Positions 1 to 8,155 of a stretch of DNA of 64,000 nucleotides are shown piece after piece. Under the pieces are notes generated by a model. It was given only the letters and a program-made list of their open reading frames with translations, was not told where the DNA came from and did not search any database. The stretch spans positions 187,081 through 251,080 of the forward strand of contig NZ_CP013859.1 of NCBI RefSeq assembly GCF_001513675.1. The letters are read 5' to 3'. This DNA is from Microbacterium sp. XT11 (GTDB lineage: Bacteria; Actinomycetota; Actinomycetes; Actinomycetales; Microbacteriaceae). Each line of letters starts with the position of its first letter. The stretch's first letter is position 1. The position numbers and the translations under genes were made by a program.

Positions 1-244
1 TGCGCAGGAACTCGGGGTCGTCGTCGGGGGCACGAAGGCGTTCGCCCTCTCCGTCGGCGCGGCGCCGACGGCCCAGCGCGAACCAGAGCACTCCGCCGAT
101 CACCGGGATGAGGATGACGATGGCGATCCAGGCGGACTTCGACACACCTCGGTGCCGCGTCGCCGGCTGCGCGGCGCAGTCGACGATGCTGAACACCCAG
201 AACACGACGGCCAGGAAGCCGCCGATGATCAACAGTCTCGCCAC
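1..244 (-). CDS. PLDc_N-domain small membrane protein (3' end outside window)
   Basis: Reading from a GTG at 244, 81 codons are visible before the window edge. There are two membrane segments: a first helix at about residues 4-20 (LLIIGGFLAVVFWVF) and a second at about 42-58 (AWIAIVILIPVIGGVLWF), followed by an arginine-rich turn and an acidic tail. The I-P-V-I-G-G-V-L-W-F-x-x-G-R-R pattern is typical of the PLD-nuclease N-terminal (PLDc_N) family, small actinobacterial membrane proteins of unknown role. AAAGAG lies just upstream of the GTG as a weak ribosome site. The C-terminus lies beyond base 1. Confidence 0.72.
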   Translation of the reverse strand, partial: MARLLIIGGFLAVVFWVFSIVDCAAQPATRHRGVSKSAWIAIVILIPVIGGVLWFALGRRRRADGEGERLRAPDDDPEFLR

Positions 245-302
245 TCTTTCAGTGTAGGCGCGTTCGGCGCGTGCGGCTCCGCGAGCGTCAACACGACCTC
301 TT

Positions 303-328
303 GACACATTCGTCTAGACGAATGTGTC
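303..328. promoter_or_regulatory. perfect 26-bp palindrome, candidate TetR operator
   Basis: Both 13-base arms match without mismatch around a central CTAG (core ATTCGTCTAGACGAAT). It overlaps a TTGACA -35 hexamer at 301-306 and ends directly against the GTG at 329. The length and symmetry fit an autoregulatory TetR-family operator. The TetR reading frame that follows lacks its own DNA-binding domain, so a regulator elsewhere would have to use this site, or it is a relic. Confidence 0.6.
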
Positions 329-766
329 GTGGCGAAGGCGCTCGTCTTCGACGAAGACGACGAGCAGCGCGAGCGGCTCCTCTCCCCCGTGCGCGACCGT
401 GCGGACGGCGTCGGGATCAGCCGCGCGATCCGCGACCTGTACGCCGCCGAGGTGAACGCGAACGTCGACGAGCACGGCGAGGACGTGGCGCGGGTGTTCA
501 TGCGCTTCCTCAACGCCACGCCCGCACTGCGGGACTACGCCGCGAAGATGTGGCTACGGCACGAAGACGCCCTCGCCGCGGCGATCGCCGACGAGCTCGG
601 CCTGCCCGCACCCACGCGCGAGATCCGCGTCTACTCGCGATTCGTGCTGCAGCTGCAGCTGCTGGTGACCGACAGCGACGACCCGCTCGCGACGCTCGAC
701 GCCGGGTTCGCGGTGCTCGAGAACGGATGGGGCGAGACGGAGGGGCAGCTGCGCGGCCGCGCGTAG
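329..766 (+). CDS. TetR-family regulator fragment, ligand-binding domain only
   Basis: The 145-residue product starts at a GTG with no ribosome site and matches the effector half of TetR regulators: an FDEDDEQRERL stretch, which in full-length relatives follows the HTH, then helices with RDLYAAEVNANV and RDYAAKMWLRHEDALAAAI and the late FAVLENGW segment. The N-terminal helix-turn-helix of about 45-55 residues is missing, and the operator-like palindrome abuts the truncated start. The simplest reading is an internal deletion that fused promoter and operator to the C-terminal domain. A leaderless translated effector domain is possible; a pseudogene is equally likely. Confidence 0.55.
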   Translation: MAKALVFDEDDEQRERLLSPVRDRADGVGISRAIRDLYAAEVNANVDEHGEDVARVFMRFLNATPALRDYAAKMWLRHEDALAAAIADELGLPAPTREIRVYSRFVLQLQLLVTDSDDPLATLDAGFAVLENGWGETEGQLRGRA

Positions 767-782
767 CCGGAGGCCCTTCTCG

Positions 783-855
783 ACGCGACGGCGGGAGTCG
801 AACCCGCAGCGCTGCCGGGTATGAGCCGGAGCCCGGGACCACCCGGATCGCCGCG
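783..855 (-). tRNA. tRNA-Met-like (anticodon CAT) with a non-canonical core
   Basis: On the minus strand the acceptor strands CGCGGCG and CGTCGCG pair over seven positions (one G-U). The T arm is perfect (GCGGG / TTCGACT / CCCGC) and the anticodon loop is CTCATAC with T33 and A37 in place. The D arm is odd: CCGG pairs around a short GTGGTC-type loop, and U8 and A14 are not where expected. No CCA is encoded. It may be an active unusual tRNA-Met or a decayed copy; a covariance-model scan would decide. Confidence 0.5.
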
Positions 856-949
856 ATGACCCCGACGCTACCGGCCACGGGTGGCGAAGGCCAGGGGCGT
901 TGCCTGGGATAACGCTCCGAGTCGGCGGATGACGCCGGCCCGGAGCGCC

Positions 950-2344
950 TCATCGGCGGATCGAGTCGTGGAACGGGTTCGGCTCGAGCGTGAAGTCGGT
1001 CGTGGCGTCGGCCCAGGTGCCTCCACCCGCCGCCGTGCGGCGGCGTTTCACCGCGGCGAGCGCCCGCGCCGCCGGGACACCGGCGAGAAGCGCCGTGCGC
1101 CCGGCGGCGCTGCGGTCTTCACGGCCCAGCACGCTCGCACGGTGCCATGCCTCGTGCAGCGCTCCTCCGCGGGCGGCGGGCACCCGGCGCGCAGGCAGGG
1201 CACCGGCCCTGCGCATCGCGACGAGGGCCTCGACTCGCTCCCACCACGTCGACTCCGCCTCCGGGTGGAAGTAGTTGTCACGCAGCCACCCGGGATGCGG
1301 ATGCCGGAACCGCCCGCCGACCACCTCATTGCGTCCGCCCAGCAGGCCGCTGCCGACGAACACCGTGTTGAGCAGCGACTTGCTGACGCCGAACGTGTCG
1401 AGCGCGATGACGGGAACGCCCTGAGCGACGGCCTCGATCGCCGCCGTCGAGCTCACGGTCACCAGGCCTGCGGCGGTCTGCAGCGCTCGCGACATGGGCT
1501 CGTACGAGAACACGAGGTTCTCGGGGCGGCGCCCGTCGAGCAGCTCCGCATAGCTGTCGCGCTCGAGGTGCGTCTCGGTCTCACCCGGGCGCGACCGCAG
1601 CTTCACGACGACACGGCGGTCGGGATCGGCGTATGCCGTGCGCAGCAGCAGTGTCGCGATCTCTGCCCGCTGCGAGCGCACCGCCGGTACGAGCGCTTGC
1701 GCCGCGAACACGATGTCGGTCGCGGGAGTCCGCCGTACGTGTCCGCCCGGAGAGACGGGGGAATCGATAGGCGCCGGCCGTTCGTCCACGAGAAGCCCGC
1801 CGACCGCGTGCGTGCCGGCGCGCTGCGGGCTCAGCATCCGCTCGCGCGGCCTCGCGAATGGCAGCGTCGCGAGCGCCGTCGGCACGTGCACGCCGATGCG
1901 CCGCCCGAGCTCGTCGAAGGCCCGCACCTCACGGTGGGAGTGCACGACGAGGAGATCGACGTGCCTGCGGTAGTCGAGCGCGCCGCGCTGCGCGGGGATC
2001 GCCATGCCCGGCAGGCCCGCGACCGTCACCGGCCGCTGGTCGAGCGCGTCGATCACGCGGCCCAGCAGCCGCACGAACGGTCCCCGTCCGGCGAGCAGCA
2101 CCACGTCGGGGCGCTGCGCCTCGAGCCAGGCCCGGGTGTCGGCGAACGCGAGCCGCGTGACGTCATGCGGCTCGACCCCCGTGTCCGACAGCGCCGCCCG
2201 CTCCTGCGCCGCGCTGGCCGACAGCGGGGTCTTCACGAGCAGGAGATGCCGACGGATGCCGGCGACGGAGCCCAGCAGCGACGCCGACCACTTCACGAAC
2301 GAGTCGGCGTCGGCGATCGCGACGACGCGCAGCGAGTCGCTCAT
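950..2344 (-). CDS. DUF6716 putative glycosyltransferase
   Basis: A 464-residue protein starting with MSDSLRVVAIADADSFVKW. The N-terminal half looks like a nucleotide-sugar transferase Rossmann domain, and the C-terminal half carries a KLRSRPGE loop and a TVSSTAAIEAVAQGVPVIALD segment resembling the SS/ST motif of polysialyltransferase-like enzymes. I place it in DUF6716. Its ATG overlaps the stop of neuB by four bases (ATGA), so it is the last gene of the nonulosonate operon and translationally coupled to it. Probable role: a cytoplasmic transferase adding a nonulosonic acid or neighbouring sugar to a surface glycan. Acceptor and linkage cannot be told from the sequence. Confidence 0.75.
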   Translation of the reverse strand: MSDSLRVVAIADADSFVKWSASLLGSVAGIRRHLLLVKTPLSASAAQERAALSDTGVEPHDVTRLAFADTRAWLEAQRPDVVLLAGRGPFVRLLGRVIDALDQRPVTVAGLPGMAIPAQRGALDYRRHVDLLVVHSHREVRAFDELGRRIGVHVPTALATLPFARPRERMLSPQRAGTHAVGGLLVDERPAPIDSPVSPGGHVRRTPATDIVFAAQALVPAVRSQRAEIATLLLRTAYADPDRRVVVKLRSRPGETETHLERDSYAELLDGRRPENLVFSYEPMSRALQTAAGLVTVSSTAAIEAVAQGVPVIALDTFGVSKSLLNTVFVGSGLLGGRNEVVGGRFRHPHPGWLRDNYFHPEAESTWWERVEALVAMRRAGALPARRVPAARGGALHEAWHRASVLGREDRSAAGRTALLAGVPAARALAAVKRRRTAAGGGTWADATTDFTLEPNPFHDSIRR

Positions 2345-3213
2345 GCCGGGACGCGCCGCAGCTTCGCCATCGGGGCGCGCTCGCTCTCGAACACGCGCTT
2401 CACACCGTCGCCGAGGGCCGTCTCGATGACGCGGATGTCGCGCACGAGGTGCTCCAGGCCCGCGGGCTCGAGCGACGCCGCGTGATCGGAGCCCCACATG
2501 GTGCGGTCGAGCGTGATGTGCCGTTCGACCGCGACGGCCCCGAGGGCGACCGCGGCCAGCGAGATCTGCAGCCCGCGCTCGTGCCCCGAGTAGCCGACGG
2601 GGATGCCGGGGTAGCGGTCGCGCAACGTGGCGATGACGCGGAGGTTGGCTTCTTCCGGCTCGAGCGGATAGGTCGACGTGGCGTGCATGAGCACCACGCG
2701 GTCGGTGCCGAGCGTGTCGAGCGCGCGATCGATCTGCTCGATGGTCGACATCCCGGTGGAGAGGATGACGGGCTTGCCCGTGTCGCGCAGAGCCTGCAGC
2801 AGCTCGGTGTCGGTGAGGCTCGCGGGGGCGGCCTTGTGCGCGACCACGCCGAGATCTTCCAGGAACGCGACGCTGGGCACGTCCCACGGCGAAGCGAACC
2901 AGTCGAGGCCCATCATGGTGGCGTGGTCGCCGATCTCGATGTACTCGTCGCGGCCGAACTCGACGCGGCGGCGGTACTCCAGATAGGTCATGGTGCCCCA
3001 CGGCGTCTCGCGCGGCACGTCGCGCATGTGCTCGGGGGTGGAGATCTCCGGCGTGCGCTTCTGGAACTTCACGGCATCCGCGCCCGCGCGCGCTGCCACG
3101 TCGATGAGGCGCTTGGCGATTTCGACGTCGCCGTTGTGGTTGAGGCCGATCTCGGCGATCACATACGCGGGGCGACCGCCGCCGATCACGCGCGAGCCGA
3201 TGCTGACAGTCAT
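2341..3213 (-). CDS. neuB: N-acetylneuraminate synthase family protein, lacking the SAF domain
   Basis: The protein carries the NeuB TIM barrel: AYVIAEIGLNHNGD at residues 15-29, AVKFQKR, VILSTGMS, and YPGIPVGYSGHE. NeuB condenses phosphoenolpyruvate with an N-acetyl-hexosamine to give a nonulosonic acid. At 290 residues it is about 50-60 shorter than usual and ends right after the barrel (GDGVKR then AKLRRVPA), so the C-terminal antifreeze-like SAF domain is absent. The stop overlaps the next ATG, so this is not an obvious frameshift. GGAGGA lies six bases before the ATG. Substrate (ManNAc or a 2,4-diamino sugar) is undetermined, and no NeuC-type epimerase is visible in the window. Confidence 0.88.
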   Translation of the reverse strand: MTVSIGSRVIGGGRPAYVIAEIGLNHNGDVEIAKRLIDVAARAGADAVKFQKRTPEISTPEHMRDVPRETPWGTMTYLEYRRRVEFGRDEYIEIGDHATMMGLDWFASPWDVPSVAFLEDLGVVAHKAAPASLTDTELLQALRDTGKPVILSTGMSTIEQIDRALDTLGTDRVVLMHATSTYPLEPEEANLRVIATLRDRYPGIPVGYSGHERGLQISLAAVALGAVAVERHITLDRTMWGSDHAASLEPAGLEHLVRDIRVIETALGDGVKRVFESERAPMAKLRRVPA

Positions 3214-3296
3214 GGTTCCTCCGGTCGTCGAGTGCCTTCTCCCCTGACTACGCGCGCAGTGTGAACGGCGCGCGACGGCCGGGTTACCGGCGGCGG

Positions 3297-4442
3297 TCAG
3301 CCCGGCAACACGCGTTCGACGAGCTCGCGGACGGCGCCGTCGCCTCCGGAGCGCGTGAGCACCACGCGCGCGGCGGCGATCACGCGGGGGTGGGCGTCGG
3401 CCACAGCGACGGGCCACCCGACGATGCGCATCGCGGGGAGGTCGTTCACGTCGTTGCCGAGGTACGCGATGTCTGCCAGGTCGAGACCGTTCTCGGCCGC
3501 CCACCCGCGCAGCGCCTGCTCCTTGTCCTCGATGCCGTGCAGCACGGGCACGCGCAGCTTGTCGGCGCGAGCCCGCACGACGGGGTTGACCTCGGTCGAC
3601 AGGATCAGCATGGGCACTCCGGCCCTGCGCAGCAGCGACACGCCCATGCCGTCCTCGCGGCTGACCCGCACCCGCTCGCGCCCGTCGGCGTCGATGAGGG
3701 CCGTGTCGTCGGTGTGCACGCCGTCGAAGTCGGTCACGACCGCCCTCGCGGGAATCGGATGCCGCGGCTGATGCAGCGCGGCGAGCGCTCGGGCGATGGC
3801 GAGCTGCTGCTCGTCGTCGATCTCGATCGCACTCCACTCCGGCACCTCGGCGATCGCCACGCGTCCGAAGAAGCGGTGCCCGCTGCGACGGAAGCCGGCG
3901 GCGGTGAAGACGTAGAACGCCCCCGTCTCGAGGTAGTGCGGTTCGCGGTCCTGCCGCCGCGGCCGGTGGTCTGCGTCGTGGTTGATCGCCGCGGCCTGTC
4001 CGTCTCGTGCGCGGCGCCAGAGGAACCCGTACGTCTCGTGCGCGGAGAAGACGCTGTCGGCGGCTCCGGCCCGCACCAGGGCCACGGCGTCGGCGAGGGC
4101 ATCCGAGGGGATGAACGGCGACGTGGCCTGCAGGAACGCCACGACCTCGACGTCGACTCCGCTGCGGCCGAGCTCGTCGAGCGCGTGAAGGATCGCGCTC
4201 TCCGACGATGCGGTGTCGCCGGAGAGCTCGGCGGGGCGACGCACGATCGTCGCGCCCGCCGCGCGCGCGACCTCGGCGATCTCGTCGTCGTCGGTCGACA
4301 CCACGACGAGGTCGATGCCGCCCGCCGCCGCGGCCGCCTGCACGGCGCGCGCGACCAGCGGCACCCCGCCGACCCGGCGCAGGTTCTTGCGCGGCACCTG
4401 CTTCGACCCGCCGCGCGCAGGGATGATCGCCACCGTCGTCAT
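3297..4442 (-). CDS. neuA: bifunctional CMP-nonulosonate cytidylyltransferase / HAD phosphatase
   Basis: A 381-residue fusion. Residues 1-225 form a cytidylyltransferase with the signature AIIPARGGSKQVPRKNL near the start and FLQATSPF in the middle; this activates a nonulosonic acid with CTP. Residues about 228-381 form a KdsC-like HAD phosphatase with VVTDFDGVHTDD (nucleophile Asp and acid/base Asp), and GNDVNDLPAM as the Mg-binding motif. I chose the ATG at 4442 because AGAGGA precedes it by eight bases and homology begins at residue 4. It starts two bases after the polysialyltransferase-like stop. The phosphatase half may remove the phosphate from a nonulosonate-9-phosphate before activation, which would imply a phosphorylated precursor. 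Confidence 0.88.
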   Translation of the reverse strand: MTTVAIIPARGGSKQVPRKNLRRVGGVPLVARAVQAAAAAGGIDLVVVSTDDDEIAEVARAAGATIVRRPAELSGDTASSESAILHALDELGRSGVDVEVVAFLQATSPFIPSDALADAVALVRAGAADSVFSAHETYGFLWRRARDGQAAAINHDADHRPRRQDREPHYLETGAFYVFTAAGFRRSGHRFFGRVAIAEVPEWSAIEIDDEQQLAIARALAALHQPRHPIPARAVVTDFDGVHTDDTALIDADGRERVRVSREDGMGVSLLRRAGVPMLILSTEVNPVVRARADKLRVPVLHGIEDKEQALRGWAAENGLDLADIAYLGNDVNDLPAMRIVGWPVAVADAHPRVIAAARVVLTRSGGDGAVRELVERVLPG

Positions 4443-4444
4443 CG

Positions 4445-5788
4445 TCACCGTCCTCTGATCGCCTTCCATGCCCGTCCGACCCGGCGCCGGGCGCCGAGCG
4501 CCGTGAGGCGCCACTCCTCGACACGCCCCACTCCCCCTGCCGGACGCAGGAGGCGCTGGAGCGCGGTGCCCGCCGGCGCGCCGGGCAGGCCGAGCTCGGC
4601 CAGGCGCCGCGCGTCGAAGTAGCGGGCGCGGTCGGCGGGAGTGATCGTCGCGAGCAGCTGCTCCGCTCTGTCGCGCAGGTGCGCGGCGACGACGGGCTGC
4701 ATCGCATAGCCGACGGCGTCGACGAGCAGTTGCAGCTCCTCGGCATCCGGTGCGGACTCGCTCCGCGTGAGGGCGTCGACGATGGTGGCCGGGATCCGGT
4801 TGCTGTTCTCGAACGGCGCCAGTCGCGCGAGTACGTCACGCGTGCCGGCCGACGCGATGGGGATGCCGTACAGCGCCCGCACGGTCGGCAGCGCCGTCGA
4901 GAAGCCGGCGACGACGACGCGCGCGTCGAGGCGCCGCGCCAGCAGCTCGGCGGGCACAGCCCCCGTGTGCTCGGCGAACGCCACGCCCCTCGCCTCCGCT
5001 CTCGCACGCAGCGCGCGCGTCAGCTGCGGCGGGGCCGACGGATGCGGTCGGAACACGATGCGCCGCGGAGACCACTCCAGCGCGCGGTCGATGAGACGCT
5101 CCTGCAACGCGAGCTCCTCGTCGGCGGTCATGAGCCCGAGCGCGGCGAGGTACTGCCCGAGCACGAGCGCGGTCGGGGCGTCCCGATCGAGCACTGCGTC
5201 GTGCGGGCTTCCGTCGTCCGTCTCCTCCAGTGCCGTCCGGAACGCCGCCGGCGGCACCGGCACGCAGGCGGCCGCAGGCGACCCGGCGAGCGGGCGCACG
5301 CCGGGCACGACGTCGGCGTACACCACCCGCACGATCCGCGCCGCCACCGGATGCGGCATCCGCACGCGCAGCGGCGAGTACGTCATGAGCCCGTCGCCGA
5401 CGATCGTCACAGGGGCGCCGGGGAAGAGCTCGAGCAGAGTGCGGGCGGGCGCCACCTGCGGGCTCTGCACGAAGAGCTCCACCGTGCGCGGATCGACCCG
5501 CCATGCGCGGGCGAACAGGCGGGAGAGCAGGGGCAGCTCCGCCTCGTCCGGCGTCCAGCCGCTCGGATGCAGCGGACCGAGCAGCGCGTCGAGGTCCTCC
5601 ACCCGGTCGAAGCGCGCCCGCAGCGAGGCCAGGGCGGGGTTGCGGGCGATACCGGTGCTCGTCTCCGGCACCCGCGCGGAGTGGAACGGAACGAGCACGC
5701 GCTCCCCCGGCGGCAGCAGACCGGCGTCGATCGCGGCGCTCGCCGTCGCGAGACCGTAGGCGCTGTGCAGCGCGAACACCTGCGTCAT
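4445..5788 (-). CDS. polysialyltransferase-family glycosyltransferase
   Basis: A 447-residue protein beginning MTQVFALHSAYGLATASAAID. It has three landmarks of the GT52/polysialyltransferase superfamily: an acidic-glycine motif (VTIVGDGLMTYS), the HP motif (IVFRPHPSAPPQ) and an SS/ST motif (VVVAGFSTALPTV). Such enzymes move sialic-type residues from CMP donors onto a growing polymer at the cytoplasmic face. The start overlaps the stop of the preceding GT2 gene by four bases. Together with NeuB and NeuA this indicates synthesis of a nonulosonate-containing surface polymer. Whether the product is a homopolymer or a decorated teichoic or capsular chain cannot be read here. Confidence 0.78.
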   Translation of the reverse strand: MTQVFALHSAYGLATASAAIDAGLLPPGERVLVPFHSARVPETSTGIARNPALASLRARFDRVEDLDALLGPLHPSGWTPDEAELPLLSRLFARAWRVDPRTVELFVQSPQVAPARTLLELFPGAPVTIVGDGLMTYSPLRVRMPHPVAARIVRVVYADVVPGVRPLAGSPAAACVPVPPAAFRTALEETDDGSPHDAVLDRDAPTALVLGQYLAALGLMTADEELALQERLIDRALEWSPRRIVFRPHPSAPPQLTRALRARAEARGVAFAEHTGAVPAELLARRLDARVVVAGFSTALPTVRALYGIPIASAGTRDVLARLAPFENSNRIPATIVDALTRSESAPDAEELQLLVDAVGYAMQPVVAAHLRDRAEQLLATITPADRARYFDARRLAELGLPGAPAGTALQRLLRPAGGVGRVEEWRLTALGARRRVGRAWKAIRGR

Positions 5789-6762
5789 GCGCGGCCGGCC
5801 TTCCGGAGGCTGCGGGCCAGCACGCGGCGACGGGGGCCGTCGAGCCTCGTGAGCGCACTCGCGACCTCCGATTCGGGCAGTCGCGCGAGGAGTTCGCGGA
5901 TGCTCTTCCGCATCTCCCGGCGCAGCGCCGGAGCCATGCGCCGCGAGCGCACGAGATGGTGCGAGCTGAGCGCGAGCGCCGTCCAGACCGCCTTGGGGAG
6001 GAACCGCTCGCCCTCGGCATCCGCCTCCACCACATCGAGCACCTGCGTCATCGCGCGCGCGAAGTCGAGCTGACGTCGATCGTGCACCTGGGTGAGTGAG
6101 GTCGAGACGCCCCGCCGGTAGAGCAGGGCCGGCGCGTCGACGACGGCGAACGACCGGGCCCCGAGGTGCAGCCGCCAGATCCACGGGCGGTCCTCGGCCG
6201 TGAAGAGCCCGTCGGGGAACTCCGCCAGCCCCTCGTCGAGCATCCGGCGATGGAACAGGCCGGCCCACGCGAAGGGATAGTCGACCATCGACGGCTCGTC
6301 CACGGGCAGGATCGCGTCGCGCGGCGGCAGCGCCCGCTCGCGCCACGGGTGAGGCGCCCGCACCAGCATCCGCTCTCCGTCGCGCACCGTGACGTGATCG
6401 GTGCGGACGAAGTCGCACGCCAGCTCGGTCAGGCGGTTCGCCAGCGCCTGCAGGCGCAGCGGCTGCATCCAGTCGTCCCCGTCGATGAAGCCGAACGCCT
6501 CGCCCTCCACGTGCGCGAGGCCCTGGTTGCGAGCGCTCGCGAGGCCACGCGGTCCGTCGTTCGAGAGCACCACCGCGTGCGGGAACCGCTCGGCGTAGTG
6601 CCGCATGGTGTCTCCCGTGCCGTCGCGCGAGCCGTCGTCGACCGCGACGAGCTTCAGCGCCGTTGGATCGTCGAACTGACGGGTGAGGGTCTCCAGCGTC
6701 GTCCCGATGAAGGGCGCCGCGTCCTTCGCGGGCAGGATCACGGTGACGAGGGGCGAGCGCAT
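5785..6762 (-). CDS. GT2-family glycosyltransferase
   Basis: A 325-residue inverting GT-A transferase: LVTVILPAKDAAPFIG at the start, LKLVAVDDGSRDGT as the nucleotide-binding loop and GFIDGDDWMQPLR as the DxD-type metal site, then an arginine-rich C-terminal region without clear membrane helices. First gene of the nonulosonate operon and coupled to the next gene by an ATGA overlap. It probably adds a primer or backbone sugar for the polymer. No good ribosome site precedes the ATG; instead a short inverted repeat (6764-6782) lies immediately upstream. Confidence 0.85.
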   Translation of the reverse strand: MRSPLVTVILPAKDAAPFIGTTLETLTRQFDDPTALKLVAVDDGSRDGTGDTMRHYAERFPHAVVLSNDGPRGLASARNQGLAHVEGEAFGFIDGDDWMQPLRLQALANRLTELACDFVRTDHVTVRDGERMLVRAPHPWRERALPPRDAILPVDEPSMVDYPFAWAGLFHRRMLDEGLAEFPDGLFTAEDRPWIWRLHLGARSFAVVDAPALLYRRGVSTSLTQVHDRRQLDFARAMTQVLDVVEADAEGERFLPKAVWTALALSSHHLVRSRRMAPALRREMRKSIRELLARLPESEVASALTRLDGPRRRVLARSLRKAGRA

Positions 6763-6763
6763 G

Positions 6764-6782
6764 GTGCCACGGATGCTGGCAC
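6764..6782 (-). promoter_or_regulatory. inverted repeat at the head of the glycan operon
   Basis: GTGCCA and TGGCAC form a six-base dyad separated by seven bases, ending one base before the ATG of the GT2 gene. As RNA it would be a small hairpin occupying the ribosome-binding region; as DNA it could be an operator. The divergent gene at 6867 starts about 85 bases away. Confidence 0.35.
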
Positions 6783-6866
6783 GAGCGGCTGTCCGCCCGG
6801 CGACGGGAAGGTGAACGCGGAGTGTCCTCCCCCACGTCTCCCAGGCGGATCCGCCACCATGGACGG

Positions 6867-7778
6867 ATGCTGTGGCCCTTCCGCCCGACGTGGCGCCCGA
6901 TGCGCCGGAGCTCGCACGACACCGTCGATCTGCGCTGGCTCACCGCGAGGTCGTGGTCGCAGCGGTGGTACCCGCAGGGCATCGACCTCGGCATCCTCGA
7001 CGGGCGGCGGATGCTCGCGGTCGGCTGGTTCCGGCAGGACAAGGAGCGGCGCCATCTGGCCTCGCGCGTCTCCTTCGTCGACCTCGACCGTCCGCGTCAC
7101 CGCGACGTGTTCCTCGCGGTGCCCGACGCGGACGGACGCCTCGCTCCCGCCCGCATCCACGTCGGCGGCCTCGCGTGGTTCGGCGACCGGCTGTTCGCGG
7201 CGGCGACGCGGGAGGGCGTGTGGGAGTTCGACCTCGGGCGCCTGCGCCGGGTGCGCGGCGAGGCTGCGCGGCAGGTGACCGCGTCGACGCGCCGCGATGC
7301 GGTCGTGGCCGTGCGGTCGGCCGTGCATGACATCGACCTGCGGTGCTCCTTCCTCGGCCGGGTGCTGGATGAGCGGGGAGAGACGGAGCAGCGGGTCCTC
7401 ATCGGCGAGTACCGCCCCGACGACGCGGGGCGCATCGGCGAGTTCGTCGTGCCGCAGGGGCCGCGCGACCGCTTCGTCCCTCAGCGCATCGTCTCCCCCG
7501 GCATCCCGCGCCTGCAGGGCGCCGTGCGGTGGGGCGACCGGCACTTCGTGTCGCAGTCGAACGGCATGCGCCCCGGCGTGCTCTGGAGCGGACCGCTCGA
7601 CGCGCTCCGCCCGCACGCCGTGCCCCTGCCGACGGGCTGCGAAGACCTGGCTCTCGACCCTGAGCGCGGCCTGCTGTGGTCGCTCGGGGAGCATCCGTGG
7701 CGGCGCGTCGTGCGCGGCATCCCGCTCGCCCGTCTCGGCGTCGAGCACCCCCGAGGCGAACGTAGACTGGACGGGTGA
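6867..7778 (+). CDS. conserved hypothetical protein, probable beta-propeller-like fold
   Basis: About 303 residues from the ATG at 6867 (a GTG at 6822 is an alternative that adds 15 unlikely residues). No signal peptide or membrane segment. The sequence alternates short strand-like blocks with Trp, Gly and Asp turns (TARSWSQRWYPQGIDLG, IHVGGLAWFGDRLFAAAT, QGAVRWGDRHFVSQSNG, GCEDLALDPERGLLWSLGEHP), a pattern common in WD-like or NHL-like propellers. I do not recognise a named family. It is divergent from the glycan operon and overlaps the DUF4229 gene at its end. Confidence 0.7.
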   Translation: MLWPFRPTWRPMRRSSHDTVDLRWLTARSWSQRWYPQGIDLGILDGRRMLAVGWFRQDKERRHLASRVSFVDLDRPRHRDVFLAVPDADGRLAPARIHVGGLAWFGDRLFAAATREGVWEFDLGRLRRVRGEAARQVTASTRRDAVVAVRSAVHDIDLRCSFLGRVLDERGETEQRVLIGEYRPDDAGRIGEFVVPQGPRDRFVPQRIVSPGIPRLQGAVRWGDRHFVSQSNGMRPGVLWSGPLDALRPHAVPLPTGCEDLALDPERGLLWSLGEHPWRRVVRGIPLARLGVEHPRGERRLDG

Positions 7779-8050
7779 AGCCCGCACCGATTCTCGTCTA
7801 CACCGTGCTGCGGTTGCTGGCGTTCCTCGTCCCGCTCGCGATCCTCTGGTTCTTCTTCCCGATCTTCCGCGAGTTCTGGTGGCTGGCGGCGATCTTCGCG
7901 GCCCTCATCGGAGCCAGCATCTCGCTGCTCTTCCTGCGCGCGCCGCTCGCCGACGCCTCGACGCGCCTCTACGAGCGCCGCCAGGAGAGGTCGGGCAAGG
8001 CCGACGCGGATGCCGAGGACGACGCCCTCGACGGCGACCGCGACGCCTGA
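7775..8050 (+). CDS. DUF4229 small membrane protein
   Basis: A 91-residue protein with two adjacent hydrophobic helices (about residues 8-28 and 35-54, FWWLAAIFAALIGASISLLF) and a charged, acidic cytoplasmic tail. This is the DUF4229 layout, a family usually found beside menaquinone genes in actinobacteria, as here beside menA. The GTG start sits inside the previous stop codon, and a TAGACT hexamer six bases before it (7763-7768) suggests its own leaderless promoter within the upstream gene. Function unknown. Confidence 0.8.
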   Translation: MKPAPILVYTVLRLLAFLVPLAILWFFFPIFREFWWLAAIFAALIGASISLLFLRAPLADASTRLYERRQERSGKADADAEDDALDGDRDA

Positions 8051-8155
8051 CCCGCACCGGGTCTCACCGAGGGTGGCCGCCGCGAGGCACCCGGCGCACG
8101 GCAGCCGATGCGCGGCACCCGCGGCGTCACGGCCGCCGCAGGGCAACCGGTCGGC

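Noticed and set aside
271..912. 213-codon plus-strand frame over the TetR fragment and tRNA
   Set aside because: Arginine-dominated translation without structure; the frame at 329-766 gives clear TetR homology.
881..2485. Long plus-strand open frames opposite the glycan operon
   Set aside because: They mirror the minus-strand genes, have Arg/His/Pro-biased translations and no family motifs; typical of high-GC antisense frames.
950..6782. Genomic island inserted at the tRNA-like gene
   Set aside because: The glycan operon lies on the 5' side of the tRNA, no integrase or att-type direct repeat is seen, and base composition matches the neighbours.
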